DNA of 64,000 nucleotides from Paracidovorax anthurii (GCF_003269065.1 NZ_QLTA01000030.1:1-64000); one strand, 5' to 3'. Counted from the first letter of the stretch, positions 7,961 to 17,787 are shown. Numbers and translations: made by a program. Notes: generated by a model from the letters alone, not told the origin.

Positions 7961-9472
7961 ATGAACCCCTTCCGGACGATGTCTTCCGCGAGGCCCCTGC
8001 GGCTGGCCTCGCTGGCCGCGGCCCTGGTGCTGGCCGGCTGCATGGGCGCGCCGCTCGCGCCGGCGGACCCCCATGCGGGCGTGGCCGTGCCCGCCGCGTT
8101 CGCCCAGGCCGGTGCCGGCGCGCCGTCGTGGACCACCGCGCCGCCCGCCGAGGCGCAGCCGCGCGGCGCCTGGTGGCTCGCCTTCCAGGACCCCGTGCTC
8201 GCCGCCCTGGTGGAGCGCGCGGGCGATGCCAACACCGACGTGCGCCAGGCCGCCGCGCGCCTGGCCGAGGCGCGGGCGCTGCTGCGCTCGGCCGATGCCG
8301 ACCGCGCGCCGCAGCTGGGCGTCTCCACCGGCGTGACCCGGCAGGCCGGCGCCAACACGGCGGGCGGGGCCACGCCCGCCACGCTGGGCACGGCCGGCCT
8401 GAACGCGTCGTACGAGCTGGACCTGTTCGGCCGCCTGGCCCGCGCCAGCGACGCCGCCCGCCTGGATGCCGAGGCGCGCGCGGCGCTGCTGCGCAGCACG
8501 CGCCTGCTGGTGCAGGCCGACGTGGCGCAGACCTATCTGCAACTGCGCTCCGTGCAGGCCGAGCGCGCGCTGGTGGATGAAAGCCTCGCGGCCTACCGCG
8601 ATACGCTGCGCCTCACGCAGCGGCGCTACCAGGCCGGCGACGTGGCCGAGCTGGACCTGGCCCGCGTGCGCACCGAGGTGGCCGCGACCGAGGCCGAGGC
8701 CCTGGCGCTGGAGCGCCAGCAGGTGCTGCAGCAGAACGCGCTGGCCGTGCTGGCGGGCGACGTGGCCGGGGGCTTCGCCGTGGCGCCGGCCCCGGGCGAT
8801 GCGGTGCTGCCGGTGATTCCGGCGGGCGTGCCGGGCACGGTGCTCGCGCGCCGGCCCGACGTGTCCGCCGCGCAGTCGGCGGTGCTGGCCGCGCAGGCGC
8901 GCGTGGGCGTGGCGCAGGCCGCGTGGTTCCCGGCCGTCACGCTCACGGGCAGCGGCGGCTATGCCTCGCCCGAGCTGGGCGACCTCTTCCGGTGGTCGTC
9001 CCGCGCCTGGAGCGTGGGGGCGCTGCTTTCGCTGCCCCTCTTCGACGGCGGCCGCCGCGCCGCGCAGGAAGAGGGCGCCCGGGCCCGGCTGGACGAGGCC
9101 CTGGCCGCGCACCGGGGCCAGGTGCTCGCGGCCTTCCGCGAGGTGGAGGACCAGCTCGGCAGCCTGCGCCTGCTCGCGGCCCAGGCCGAGGCCCAGGGCC
9201 GCGCGGTGGATGCTTCGGCGCGCGCCACGCAGCTCTCCGATTCGCGCTACCGCAACGGCTTCGTGAGCCAGCTCGAACTGCTGGACGCGCGCCGCAGCGA
9301 GCTGCGCAACCGTCGGCAGGCCCTGCAGGTGCGCACCGCGCAGTACACGGCCACCGTGGGCCTGATCCGCGCGCTGGGCGGCGGCTGGGGCGAGGAGGCT
9401 GCCCGCCTTGGCGCCGCGCCGGCAGGCGCCATCGTGGCCCGGGCGCCGGACCCGGGGCCGGCATCGGAGTGA
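7961..9472 (+). CDS. RND efflux outer-membrane lipoprotein channel (NodT/OprM family)
   Basis: 503 residues. The start at 7961 gives a lipoprotein signal, MNPFRTMSSARPLRLASLAA followed by the lipobox LAGC, with acylated Cys 27. An in-frame ATG at 7928 (ATGA overlap with the permease stop) would add 11 polar residues before the signal and is less likely. Two repeated outer-membrane-efflux domains follow: YELDLFGRLARASDAARLDA with a long coiled-coil, then RRPDVSAAQSAVLAAQARVG and SLPLFDGGRRAAQ. It completes the tripartite pump and trimerises in the outer membrane. Confidence 0.93.
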   Translation: MNPFRTMSSARPLRLASLAAALVLAGCMGAPLAPADPHAGVAVPAAFAQAGAGAPSWTTAPPAEAQPRGAWWLAFQDPVLAALVERAGDANTDVRQAAARLAEARALLRSADADRAPQLGVSTGVTRQAGANTAGGATPATLGTAGLNASYELDLFGRLARASDAARLDAEARAALLRSTRLLVQADVAQTYLQLRSVQAERALVDESLAAYRDTLRLTQRRYQAGDVAELDLARVRTEVAATEAEALALERQQVLQQNALAVLAGDVAGGFAVAPAPGDAVLPVIPAGVPGTVLARRPDVSAAQSAVLAAQARVGVAQAAWFPAVTLTGSGGYASPELGDLFRWSSRAWSVGALLSLPLFDGGRRAAQEEGARARLDEALAAHRGQVLAAFREVEDQLGSLRLLAAQAEAQGRAVDASARATQLSDSRYRNGFVSQLELLDARRSELRNRRQALQVRTAQYTATVGLIRALGGGWGEEAARLGAAPAGAIVARAPDPGPASE

Positions 9473-9750
9473 CGGCCACGCTGCCCCGGCCTGCTCCGGT
9501 GGAGCAGGGTCCGCTGGCCCTGCGCTTCGTTATCCATGGGATTGCCGATGCGCATGTGAAGGTCCGCAGCATGGGAAACACGCCGCGCGGCGGTCGCCCC
9601 GGTGCCTGCGGGGATGTGCCAACGGGCCTATAGTGCCCCTTTGCCGCCGCGCCCGGGCCTCCCGGCCCGGGCGCGGCCGGGGCCCCGCACGGCGCGGGCC
9701 CGCCATCCCCCGTTTCTTCCACCCTCTCACCTACCGCAGGAGCAGATTGC

Positions 9751-11190
9751 ATGACCTACCCGAGCACACGCCTTTTCATTGCCGGTGAATGGCAGGATGC
9801 TGCCGATGGCAAGACCATCGCCGTGCACAACCCGGCCACGGGCAAGGAAATCGGCCGCGTGGCCCATGCCGGCAAGGCCGACCTGGACCGCGCCCTGGCA
9901 GCCGCGCAGAAGGGCTTCGAAGTCTGGCGCGACATCCCCGCCGTGGAGCGCGCCCGCACCATGCGCCGCGCCGCCGCGCTGATGCGCGAGCGCGCCGACG
10001 CCATCGCCCGCATCCTCACGCTGGAGCAGGGCAAGCCGCTGGCCGAGGCCCGGATGGAGGCCAATGCCGCCGCCGACATCATCGAATGGTTCGCCGACGA
10101 GGGCCAGCGCATCTACGGCCGCATCGTGCCCGCGCGCGGCAGCCTCGCCGTGCGCCAGCTGGTGCTCAAGGACCCCGTGGGCCCCGTGGCGGCCTTCACG
10201 CCCTGGAACTTCCCCATCAACCAGGTGGTGCGCAAGCTGGCCGCCGCCCTGGCCTCGGGCTGCTCGATCCTCGTGAAGGCGCCCGAGGAGACGCCCGCGA
10301 GCCCCGCCGAGCTGATCCGCGCGTTCGCCGATGCCGGCGTGCCGGCCGGCGCCGTGGGCCTGGTCTATGGCAACCCCGCCGAGATCTCCGGCTACCTCAT
10401 CCCGCACCCGGTCATCCGCAAGGTCACCTTCACCGGCTCCACGCCCGTGGGCAAGCAGCTCGCGGCGCTGGCGGGCCAGCACATGAAGCGCGTGACCATG
10501 GAGCTGGGCGGCCACGCCCCGGTGATCGTGGCTGAGGACGCCGACGTGGAACTGGCCATCAAGGCCGCGGGCGGCGCCAAGTTCCGCAACGCCGGGCAGG
10601 TCTGCATCTCGCCCACGCGCTTCCTGGTGCACGAGAGCATCCGCAAGGACTTCGTGGCCGCGCTCGCGCGCCATGCCCAGGGCCTGAAGGTGGGCGACGG
10701 CCTGGCCGAGGGCACGCAGATGGGCCCGCTGGCCAACCCGCGCCGCATCACCGCCATGGCCGAGCTGCTGCAGGATGCCGTGCAGCACGGCGCCCAGCTG
10801 GCCGCCGGTGGCGAGCGCATCGGCAGCGAGGGCAACTTCTTCCAGCCCACGGTGCTCAACGACGTGCCCCTGTCGGCCCGCATCTTCAACGAGGAACCCT
10901 TCGGCCCCGTGGCCGCCGTGCGCGGCTTCGAGAAGATCGAGGACGCCATCGCCGAGGCCAACCGCCTGCCATACGGCCTGGCGGGCTATGCCTTCACGAG
11001 CTCGCTGAAATACGCGCACCTGCTCTCGCAGCGCCTGGAGGTGGGCATGCTGTGGATCAACCAGCCCGCATCGCCGTCGGCCGAGCTGCCGTTCGGCGGG
11101 CTCAAGGATTCGGGCTATGGCTCCGAGGGCGGCCCCGAGGCGCTGGAGGCCCATCTCAACACGCGCGCGGTGTCGATCACGAACGTTTGA
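9751..11190 (+). CDS. gabD: NAD(P)-dependent succinate-semialdehyde dehydrogenase family aldehyde dehydrogenase
   Basis: 479 residues, full-length ALDH. Cofactor and catalytic motifs are complete: [10 protein letters not shown], the FTGSTPVGK nucleotide turn, general base Glu251 in MELGGHAP, nucleophile Cys285 in GQVCISPTR, and the C-terminal [17 protein letters not shown]. It oxidises a short semialdehyde (succinate semialdehyde or 2-ketoglutarate semialdehyde are the usual substrates of this clade) to the acid, feeding the TCA cycle. AGGAG lies 10 bp before the ATG. The 278 bp upstream (9473-9750) hold no gene I can support and probably contain its promoter. The gabD assignment over ketoglutarate-semialdehyde dehydrogenase is inference. 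Confidence 0.8.
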   Translation: MTYPSTRLFIAGEWQDAADGKTIAVHNPATGKEIGRVAHAGKADLDRALAAAQKGFEVWRDIPAVERARTMRRAAALMRERADAIARILTLEQGKPLAEARMEANAAADIIEWFADEGQRIYGRIVPARGSLAVRQLVLKDPVGPVAAFTPWNFPINQVVRKLAAALASGCSILVKAPEETPASPAELIRAFADAGVPAGAVGLVYGNPAEISGYLIPHPVIRKVTFTGSTPVGKQLAALAGQHMKRVTMELGGHAPVIVAEDADVELAIKAAGGAKFRNAGQVCISPTRFLVHESIRKDFVAALARHAQGLKVGDGLAEGTQMGPLANPRRITAMAELLQDAVQHGAQLAAGGERIGSEGNFFQPTVLNDVPLSARIFNEEPFGPVAAVRGFEKIEDAIAEANRLPYGLAGYAFTSSLKYAHLLSQRLEVGMLWINQPASPSAELPFGGLKDSGYGSEGGPEALEAHLNTRAVSITNV

Positions 11191-11241
11191 GTCCGGCGGC
11201 GGGCGCCCGCCGCCCGGTGGGTTTCGTGAGGAACTGTGGCG

Positions 11242-11278
11242 GAATACGCATTGGCGTCGTTGCGCCGGCTGCGTATTC
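11242..11278. promoter_or_regulatory. Inverted repeat upstream of the XRE/AAA regulator, candidate operator
   Basis: A perfect 9-bp inverted repeat, GAATACGCA (11242-11250) and TGCGTATTC (11270-11278), sits 62 bp before the ATG of the large HTH regulator. The arms are about 28 bp apart centre to centre, so they could be bound by a dimer. A looser half-site, CATATTCGCC, lies at 14879-14888 just ahead of the FAD gene. Autoregulation is inferred. Confidence 0.4.
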
Positions 11279-11339
11279 GCGCGGCCCATATGACAATGCG
11301 TCCTATTGCTCAAAGAGTGTTTCTGGTAGGGCCGCATTC

Positions 11340-14300
11340 ATGAAATCCACCGAGCAGCATGGAGAGGCCGGCATCGCCTCCGTATCGTCCGATGGCCGGG
11401 TAACGCTCGAACCCCAGCGGCTGAAGGCGCTGCGCCTGCAGCGCGGCCTGAGCCAGGAGGCGCTGGCCGCGCACTGCTTCGCGCAGCGGCTGTGTGTGTC
11501 CATCGCGTCCATCAAGCGCGCCGAGTGCGGCAGGCCCGTGCTCTACCGGACCGCGCGGCACCTGGCGCAAGCGTATGGCGTGCCGCTGGAGGGCATGCTC
11601 GCCGGGGCGCCGGCTTCTCTGCTCTCCGCTGGGCAAGAGGCGCAGGACGGGGCGGGCTCGGAGCCGCAAGAGGCCCAGGACGCGGCATTCGCCGTCGGCG
11701 ATGGCGCGGCGCTCCGCAGCGTGGTGGTGCTGACGATCCCCTCGGCCGGCGGGGCGGCCGATCTGGCCGAGGCCATGCGCCTCGTCGCGCAGTTCGGCGG
11801 GCTGCCGGTTCCCGCGCCGCAGGCATGGCTGCAGGCGGTGTTCGGGCTGCCGCGGGCGTTCTGCAGCGATGCGGAGCGCTGCGTGGAGTGCGCCGTGGCG
11901 CTACGGCGGCGCCTGGGTGCGGCCTGCGGCGGCATCGTGGTGCGGCAGGGCGAATGGGCCGACGGCGCGCTGTGGTGGCCGACGGGCACGCGGCCTGCGC
12001 CCCCCGTCCATGGTCCGGGCGTGCGGCTGCCGGACGTCCTGGTGGAGCAGACCTGCGCCGCGCTGCTCTGGGACGAGTTCGATTTCGGCTTGCTTGCGCA
12101 AGAGGGCGCGGCTGCGTCCTACCGGGTGTTGGAGACGGGCGCCGCGGAGTCGGCGGGCCGGCCCCGGCGGCCGCTGATCGGGCGCTACGCACAGTTGCAG
12201 CAGTTCAAGGTGATCCTGGATGCCGCCCGCGAGATGCAATGCGGGCACGTGGTGCACGTGCGCGGCGTGGCGGGCATCGGCAAGTCGCGGCTGGTGCGCG
12301 AATTCGCGGACATCGCGCGCCAGTGGGGCTTCGCGTGCCATGAATCCGGCGCGCTCGATTTCGGCGCGGAGGCGGCCGTCTCGCCGTGGCGGCGGATCGC
12401 CCGCGGCCTGCTGGGTTGCCCGGAGTCCGAGGGCCCGGGCGCGGCGGGGGCGGCGCAGGACGCCGCCGCCTGGGCGGAAGGGCTGCTGCGCATCGGCCTG
12501 GAGCGCGAGCAGGCCGTGCCGCTGCAGGTCCTGCTGGGGCTGCCGCAGACCTCGGAGCAGGCGCTCGTTCTCGCGGGGATGGAGCATGGGGAGCGGCGGC
12601 GCTGCACCGTGGAGGCGCTGCGCACGATGATCCTGCATGCGGCGATGACGCAGCCGCTGGTGCTGATCCTGGAGGATTTGCACTGGGCCGACAGGCCCTT
12701 CCTCGACCTCTTCGCCCTGCTGCTGCCGCTGGTGAGCGGCGCCGCCATCACCTGGGTGCTGAGTTCGCGCATCGACGGCGACCCGCTGGATGCGCGCCTG
12801 CGCGCCAGCTGCGAAGACCAGCCGCTCACGGTGTTCGACCTGGGGCCGCTGCGGCGTGCGGAGGCCGAGGGGCTGGCACTGCAGTGCGGCCTGGGCGACG
12901 AGGATTACCGCAGCCAGTGCGTGGAGCGCGCGGCCGGCAACGCGCTCTTTCTCACCCAGTTGCTGATGTCGCCGCAGGGGCCGCTGCCCGACAGCCTGCG
13001 GCACCTGGTGCAGTCGCAGATCGATCGCCTGGAGCCCCAGGACCGCCGGGCACTGCGCATCGCGTCGGCCATGGGCCAGCAGTTCCCGCTGCCGCTGTTG
13101 CGCGAGATGCTGGGGGACCCCGGCTACCGCACCGACGGGCCGGAGCGCGCGAATCTGTTCAAGTCACCGGCGGGAGAGTGCGGCGCATTCGTGCATGCCC
13201 TGGTGATGGACTGCATCTACGAATCCACGGCGCCGGCCTGGCGCCGCCACATCCATGCGCGGCTGGCGGGGTTCTACCGGGAACGCGATGCCGTGCTCTG
13301 GGCCCGGCACCTGGGCCGCGCGGGCGACGCCCAGGCGGTGGCCGCCTACCTGCAGGCCATTCGCGGGCAGATGGCCCAGCACGGCTACGAATCGGCCACC
13401 GAACTGGTGGCGCAGTGCCGCCTGCTGGATATGTGCGCCTCCGATGGCCATGCGCTCGAGATGCTGGCCGCCGAGGCGGCGATGCGCACCATGCGCAACC
13501 CGGAGGCGCTGGCGAGCTACGGGCGGGCGCGCAGCCTGGCGGTGACCCCGCAGCAGCGCATCGACGCCGCCCTGGGCATGGCGGCGGTCCTCAACGTGCT
13601 GGACCGCACGGAAGAGGAAGAGGCGCTGCTCGATGGCCTCCACGAGGAAACGGCGCTCCACGGCTCGCAGGCCTCGCAGGCCCGCCTGCTGTACCTGAAG
13701 GGGAACATCTATTTCCCGCGCGGCGATTTCTCCGCCAGCCGGCAGCTCCACGGGCAGGCCCTGCGCCACGCCCGCCTGGGAGGCGACCGCGCGCTGGAGG
13801 CCCTGGCGCTGAGCGGCCTGGGCGACTCGCTCTATGCCCAGGGACGCATGGTGGAGGCGCATGCGGTGTTCGCGGACTGCCTGGATCTTTGCGAGGCGCA
13901 CGGGCTGGTCAGCATCAAGGCATCCAACCGCTTCATGCGCGGCACGGCGCGCATTTACCTCGGGCGCACGGCCGAGGCGCTGGACGATGCCCTGTCCTCC
14001 GCGGACCTGGGGCACCGCGTGGGCAACCGGCGCGCGGAGATCGTCTCGCGCCTCACCGCCGGATGGGTGCTGCTCTCGATGGCGCGCCTGGACGATGCGC
14101 AGGCGCAGGTGGAGGAGGGGCTGGCGATCGCGCGCTCCATGGGGGCCGCGCGCTTCGAGCCGTTCCTTGCCGAATCCCTGGCGCGCATCCGGTTCGCCCA
14201 GGGGCAGCCCGACCGCGCGCTGAGCCTGATCCGCGAGGCCTGCGAGGGCGTGCAGCGGCTCCATCTCCAGCGGTTCATCGGCCCCTGGCTCATGGGCACG

Positions 14301-14669
14301 CTGGCGCTGCTCAGCGACGACGCGCAGGAGCGCAGCCAGGCCTTGTCGCGGGGCGAGGAGATGCTGGCGGCCGGCTGCGTGGCCCACAACCATTTCCGCT
14401 TCCATGTGGCCGCGGCCGAAGTGGCCCTGCTGCTCGGCGATGGGGCGGGAGCCGTGGCGCAGGCCGAGCGCCTGCGTGCGCTGGCCGGCGAGGAGGGGCC
14501 GTGCCCCTGGGTGGAGCACCACGCGCGCACGGTGGCCGCCTGTGCCCGGTGGCTGGACGTGCCCGGCGAGGACAACCGCGAGGTCTTGCGGACGCTGCGC
14601 CGCCAGGCCGACGAGGACGGCATGGCCCTCGTGATGCCCCGCCTGGATGCCCTGCTGCGCGGGGAGTGA
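11340..14669 (+). CDS. Large XRE-HTH / AAA-ATPase / TPR regulator
   Basis: 1109 residues. Residues ~25-80 are a Cro/C1-type helix-turn-helix (LKALRLQRGLSQEALAAHCF). Residues ~120-270 look like a degenerate class III nucleotidyl-cyclase-like module lacking recognisable catalytic residues. A STAND/AAA-type ATPase follows, with Walker A GVAGIGKS (309-316) and Walker B LVLILEDLHWAD (~440-450). The C-terminal ~400 residues are alpha-helical repeats of TPR type (e.g. LSGLGDSLYAQGRMVEAHAV). The architecture matches signal-sensing ATPase transcription regulators of the MalT/AfsR type. It precedes the FAD oxidoreductase on the same strand (246 bp gap), the most plausible target. Its ligand is unknown. 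Confidence 0.8.
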   Translation: MKSTEQHGEAGIASVSSDGRVTLEPQRLKALRLQRGLSQEALAAHCFAQRLCVSIASIKRAECGRPVLYRTARHLAQAYGVPLEGMLAGAPASLLSAGQEAQDGAGSEPQEAQDAAFAVGDGAALRSVVVLTIPSAGGAADLAEAMRLVAQFGGLPVPAPQAWLQAVFGLPRAFCSDAERCVECAVALRRRLGAACGGIVVRQGEWADGALWWPTGTRPAPPVHGPGVRLPDVLVEQTCAALLWDEFDFGLLAQEGAAASYRVLETGAAESAGRPRRPLIGRYAQLQQFKVILDAAREMQCGHVVHVRGVAGIGKSRLVREFADIARQWGFACHESGALDFGAEAAVSPWRRIARGLLGCPESEGPGAAGAAQDAAAWAEGLLRIGLEREQAVPLQVLLGLPQTSEQALVLAGMEHGERRRCTVEALRTMILHAAMTQPLVLILEDLHWADRPFLDLFALLLPLVSGAAITWVLSSRIDGDPLDARLRASCEDQPLTVFDLGPLRRAEAEGLALQCGLGDEDYRSQCVERAAGNALFLTQLLMSPQGPLPDSLRHLVQSQIDRLEPQDRRALRIASAMGQQFPLPLLREMLGDPGYRTDGPERANLFKSPAGECGAFVHALVMDCIYESTAPAWRRHIHARLAGFYRERDAVLWARHLGRAGDAQAVAAYLQAIRGQMAQHGYESATELVAQCRLLDMCASDGHALEMLAAEAAMRTMRNPEALASYGRARSLAVTPQQRIDAALGMAAVLNVLDRTEEEEALLDGLHEETALHGSQASQARLLYLKGNIYFPRGDFSASRQLHGQALRHARLGGDRALEALALSGLGDSLYAQGRMVEAHAVFADCLDLCEAHGLVSIKASNRFMRGTARIYLGRTAEALDDALSSADLGHRVGNRRAEIVSRLTAGWVLLSMARLDDAQAQVEEGLAIARSMGAARFEPFLAESLARIRFAQGQPDRALSLIREACEGVQRLHLQRFIGPWLMGTLALLSDDAQERSQALSRGEEMLAAGCVAHNHFRFHVAAAEVALLLGDGAGAVAQAERLRALAGEEGPCPWVEHHARTVAACARWLDVPGEDNREVLRTLRRQADEDGMALVMPRLDALLRGE

Positions 14670-14915
14670 CGCGGCTCGGAAGGGCTTCGTTTTTGCGTGC
14701 GGCGCTTCGCGGAAAAAGTGGAAAAAGACCGATTTTCGCGGCGTTTTCTGGCGGGAATGGCCTGTTTTGTGGGCAGTTGATGCGCGGTTTGTAAAGGCTT
14801 CGTAACGGATTTTCCATCTGGCGGATCAGTTCGGTATCACAGGCGCGTGGCATCTTGAAGGCGCACCGGCCCGCAGGCATATTCGCCGGCAGTGCAACGA
14901 AACAGGGCAGCAATC

Positions 14916-16580
14916 ATGTCAAACCACGTTGATGCAGACGACGTACTGCATGTGGCGATCATCGGCGGTGGAATCTCGGGGCTGGCATCGGCCTATTACC
15001 TGATGCAGCGCGCACGCCATCTCGGCGCGCGCCTGGACATCCACGTCTTCGAGGCCAAGCAGACCCTGGGAGGCAACGCCGACACCGTGGTGGTGGATCT
15101 GGCGCGCAGCACCGGGGAGGAGGCCGGCGAGCTGAGCTATCTGCGCTGGGCGGACCTGGGGGTGAACGACGCCAACCTCGCGACCTACGAGCGCATGCAG
15201 CGCGCGATGGAGGATGTCGGCTACCTCGACCACATGCGCCCGCTTTCCGACACCAAGTGCTGTTTCGGCCCGGACGGGGCCACGCTGTGGACCGACGGCG
15301 CGGGCGAGTGCGCGGACACCGCCACGGGCCTCGCGCATTCCGAGGGCGGGCTGCTGGCGCCCCTGATTCGCGCAGTGCACCGGGCCGCCATGGATCTGCG
15401 CGGCCACATCACGCTCGACTACACCTGCGACCGCTTCTTCCAGGATTGCCTGGACGACCCGGAGGGCATGCTGGGCGAGGCCGCGCGCGGCCTGGGCATC
15501 GCCATCGACTGGGCGTGCGCGGAACTGCCCGGGCGCATCGTGCGGGCGCGCGACCACTACTACTACCCGCGCATCGCCGCCATGTATTTCGCCGATCCCG
15601 ACGGCCCCGGCGGCATGCCGCTGAAGGCGCCGCTGGAGTACTTCCGGCTGCAGGAGGGCAGCGAGTCGCCCCGGCGCTGCTACTTCGACCACGGCTCGCA
15701 GAAGTGGATCGAAACGCTGGCGGCCAACCTGGAGGCCCGCTCGGATGGGCAGGTCTCGGTATCGATCTGGACCGGCGAGCGCGCGCAGGTCCGGGTCATG
15801 GGCGATGCGGTGGAGGTGATGCATGCCGGCCAGACGCGCTTGTTCGACCTCTGCGTGATGGCCAACCATGCCGACGACGCCATGGGGGCGCTGTCGTTCG
15901 ATACGGCCACCGCCGCCTTCGGCGCCCGCGTGGGCCGCATCCTGGACAGCGTGCGCTATGCGCGCAGCTATGCGGTGTGCCACACCTGCGCCGACCTGCT
16001 CCCGGACGAGCCGGGCGACTGGCGGACCTACAACATCGCCGCGCGCCCCGCGGACGCGCGGTACTGGCCCTACCACATCAACTACGTGGTGAATTTCCAC
16101 CAGAACGACGACGCGCACCCGCAGGTCTGCCATGACGGCGCGCCGGCGTATTTCGTGTCGCTGGTGGACGACCTGCGCGCCATTCCGAGCGAGGACATGC
16201 TCGACCGCGTGGCCGGGATCTCCACGCTGCCCACCTCGCTGCGCGATGCCATTCCCGCATCGACCCTGCGCCAGATGGAGGCCGGGGAATTCGACGCCGG
16301 CTACCGGGACCCCCTGCAGTCCGGCGGTTCGGAACTGCAGAACAAGGCCTGGGCGGCGTTCAAGCACAACGTGCTCGACGCGTCCTGCATGCAGGCGCAG
16401 GTGGATATCCGCATCCTCAACGAAACCTTTGCGCAGGGCTGGAGCGAGGGCGAGGGCCGCGTGCCGTGCGCCGCCGTGCCGCCGCTCCTGTTCGTCGGCG
16501 GATGGACGCATGGCGCCGGGCTGCTGGAGCAGTGCATGGAGCAGGCCGAGGAGCTCAGCGATTGGGTGCTGCCGCACTGA
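14916..16580 (+). CDS. FAD-dependent oxidoreductase, distant COG2907/amine-oxidase-like
   Basis: 554 residues. The N-terminal dinucleotide fold is clear: VAIIGGGISGLASAYYL, then an acidic strand end (HVFEAKQTLGGNADTV). The GGNADTV and NLATYERMQRAMEDVG segments resemble the GGHANTV and tYPNL regions of COG2907 predicted FAD/NAD oxidoreductases. The C-terminal FVGGWTHGAGLLEQCMEQAE is a typical FAD-closing motif. There is no signal peptide. Substrate is unknown; relatives include amine oxidases and phytoene-desaturase-like enzymes. The ATG at 14916 is preferred to a GTG at 14892. It follows the AAA/TPR regulator and ends before a repeat and terminator region. Confidence 0.75.
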   Translation: MSNHVDADDVLHVAIIGGGISGLASAYYLMQRARHLGARLDIHVFEAKQTLGGNADTVVVDLARSTGEEAGELSYLRWADLGVNDANLATYERMQRAMEDVGYLDHMRPLSDTKCCFGPDGATLWTDGAGECADTATGLAHSEGGLLAPLIRAVHRAAMDLRGHITLDYTCDRFFQDCLDDPEGMLGEAARGLGIAIDWACAELPGRIVRARDHYYYPRIAAMYFADPDGPGGMPLKAPLEYFRLQEGSESPRRCYFDHGSQKWIETLAANLEARSDGQVSVSIWTGERAQVRVMGDAVEVMHAGQTRLFDLCVMANHADDAMGALSFDTATAAFGARVGRILDSVRYARSYAVCHTCADLLPDEPGDWRTYNIAARPADARYWPYHINYVVNFHQNDDAHPQVCHDGAPAYFVSLVDDLRAIPSEDMLDRVAGISTLPTSLRDAIPASTLRQMEAGEFDAGYRDPLQSGGSELQNKAWAAFKHNVLDASCMQAQVDIRILNETFAQGWSEGEGRVPCAAVPPLLFVGGWTHGAGLLEQCMEQAEELSDWVLPH

Positions 16581-16589
16581 GATCAGACG

Positions 16590-16735
16590 ACACCCCCTGA
16601 GCCGCTTCGCGTCTTCCCCCTCTCTCGCCTCGCGATGCGATGCGGGAGGGGGACGCCGCCAGCGCGGCAGGGCGGCCCTTGCGCGGCGGCCACTGGCCTG
16701 GGCCGCGCCAGTTGCATGCGTTGCGGGTGGCGCGC
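16590..16735. repeat. GC-rich dispersed intergenic repeat (Comamonadaceae-type)
   Basis: Non-coding sequence after the FAD gene with internal short palindromes: CCCCCTCTCTCGCCTCGCG facing GCGGGAGGGGG, then GCCGCCAGCGCGGC and GCGCGGCGGCC. I recognise the composition from multi-copy intergenic elements in Acidovorax/Delftia/Variovorax genomes. This is recall and was not searched. Only one copy is in the window. Confidence 0.45.
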
Positions 16736-16763
16736 AGCGCCATGGAAAACTGAAGTGAAACAA

Positions 16764-16800
16764 CACCCCCCCTGAGGTGCAAAGCGCCACAGGGGGGTGG
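16764..16800. terminator. Bidirectional hairpin terminator between convergent genes
   Basis: An imperfect hairpin of about 16 bp, with a left arm starting CACCCCCCCTGAGGTGC, loop AAAG and right arm CGCCACAGGGGGGTGG, lies between the convergent FAD gene (+) and LysR gene (-), 8 bp from the LysR stop codon. No long T-run follows. Confidence 0.5.
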
Positions 16801-16807
16801 CTTCATT

Positions 16808-17713
16808 TCAAGAGTGCACTTCCCAGCCGCGCGCCTGCTGCAACAACTGCCGCAGGAAGGTCTCCGCGATGGGTGACAGGCGCTTGCCACGGGGCCACAG
16901 CACGTACCACGACGAAGGTACCGGCATCCGTTCGGCGCGCAGCACGGCCACGCCTTCCGTGGCGGGGTCGGCGGCGAGCGCGTGGCGCGAGACCAGGCCC
17001 AGGCCCATGCGCGCCGCCACCGACTGCTTGATGGCCTCGTTGCTGCCCAGTTCCAGCCGCACGCGCGGCGCGAAGCCCAGGGCCTTGAAGTGCTCGTCGG
17101 TGGCGAGCCTCGTGCCCGATCCCGTCTCGCGCAGGATGAAGGATTCCTTGCGCAACTGCTCCAGCCGCACGCGCCGGCGCGCGGCCAGGGGGTGGTCGTG
17201 CGCGGCGATGACCACCAGCGGATTGCCCAGTAGCACCTGCCGGTCGTGCGGCACGTTGCGCGGCGGGATCGAGAGGATGTAGAGGTCGTCCTCGTTGGCC
17301 AGCAGCCGCTGGACCACGCCGTCGCGGTTGAGCACCTGCAGCGAGACGTCCACGCCCGGGTGCTCGGCGCAGAAACGGCCGAGCATGCGCGGGATGAAGT
17401 ACTTGGCCGTGCTGGCCACTGCCAGCCGCAGGCGGCCCTGGCTCACGCCCTTGAGCGCGGCCACGCGCTGCGAGAGCGTTTCCCATTCCGCCGCGATGGC
17501 CCGCGCCGTGGCCGCCGCGGCCTCGCCCGCCTGGGTGAGGTGCAGGCGCTTGCCGACGCGCTCGTAGAGCGGCAGCCCGATCGCGTCCGATAGCTCCTTG
17601 AGCTGCATCGAGGCGGTGGGCTGCGTCACGTGGCAATGGCGCGCGGCGCCGGTGATGGAGCCGGTCTCGGCGAGCGCCAGCATGAGCTGCAGCTGTCGGA
17701 AAGTGGCATGCAT
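16808..17713 (-). CDS. LysR-family regulator, CbbR/CmpR-like
   Basis: 301 residues. The HTH MHATFRQLQLMLALAETGSI with TQPTASMQLKELSDAIGLPL and YERVGKRLHLTQAG closely follows the CbbR/CmpR pattern, in which members control carbon-fixation or CO2-concentrating genes. The effector domain is complete through FLRQLLQQARGWEV. It is divergent from an SbtA-type bicarbonate transporter (74 bp between starts), so bicarbonate or inorganic-carbon control of that transporter is the natural inference. No cbb genes are in the window. Confidence 0.88.
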   Translation of the reverse strand: MHATFRQLQLMLALAETGSITGAARHCHVTQPTASMQLKELSDAIGLPLYERVGKRLHLTQAGEAAAATARAIAAEWETLSQRVAALKGVSQGRLRLAVASTAKYFIPRMLGRFCAEHPGVDVSLQVLNRDGVVQRLLANEDDLYILSIPPRNVPHDRQVLLGNPLVVIAAHDHPLAARRRVRLEQLRKESFILRETGSGTRLATDEHFKALGFAPRVRLELGSNEAIKQSVAARMGLGLVSRHALAADPATEGVAVLRAERMPVPSSWYVLWPRGKRLSPIAETFLRQLLQQARGWEVHS

Positions 17714-17716
17714 AGA

Positions 17717-17755
17717 TGAAAGTCGATGGATGGGATCGAGAAGATCGATTTTTCA
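17717..17755. promoter_or_regulatory. Dyad in the LysR-sbtA intergenic region, candidate LTTR operator
   Basis: Inverted arms TGAAAGTCGAT (17717-17727) and ATCGATTTTTCA (17744-17755) occupy the short gap between the two divergent starts, immediately upstream of the LysR ATG. This is the expected place for an LTTR site controlling both genes. Confidence 0.45.
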
Positions 17756-17787
17756 GGATTGTCCCGCAGCCCTAGCATTCCGGCACC

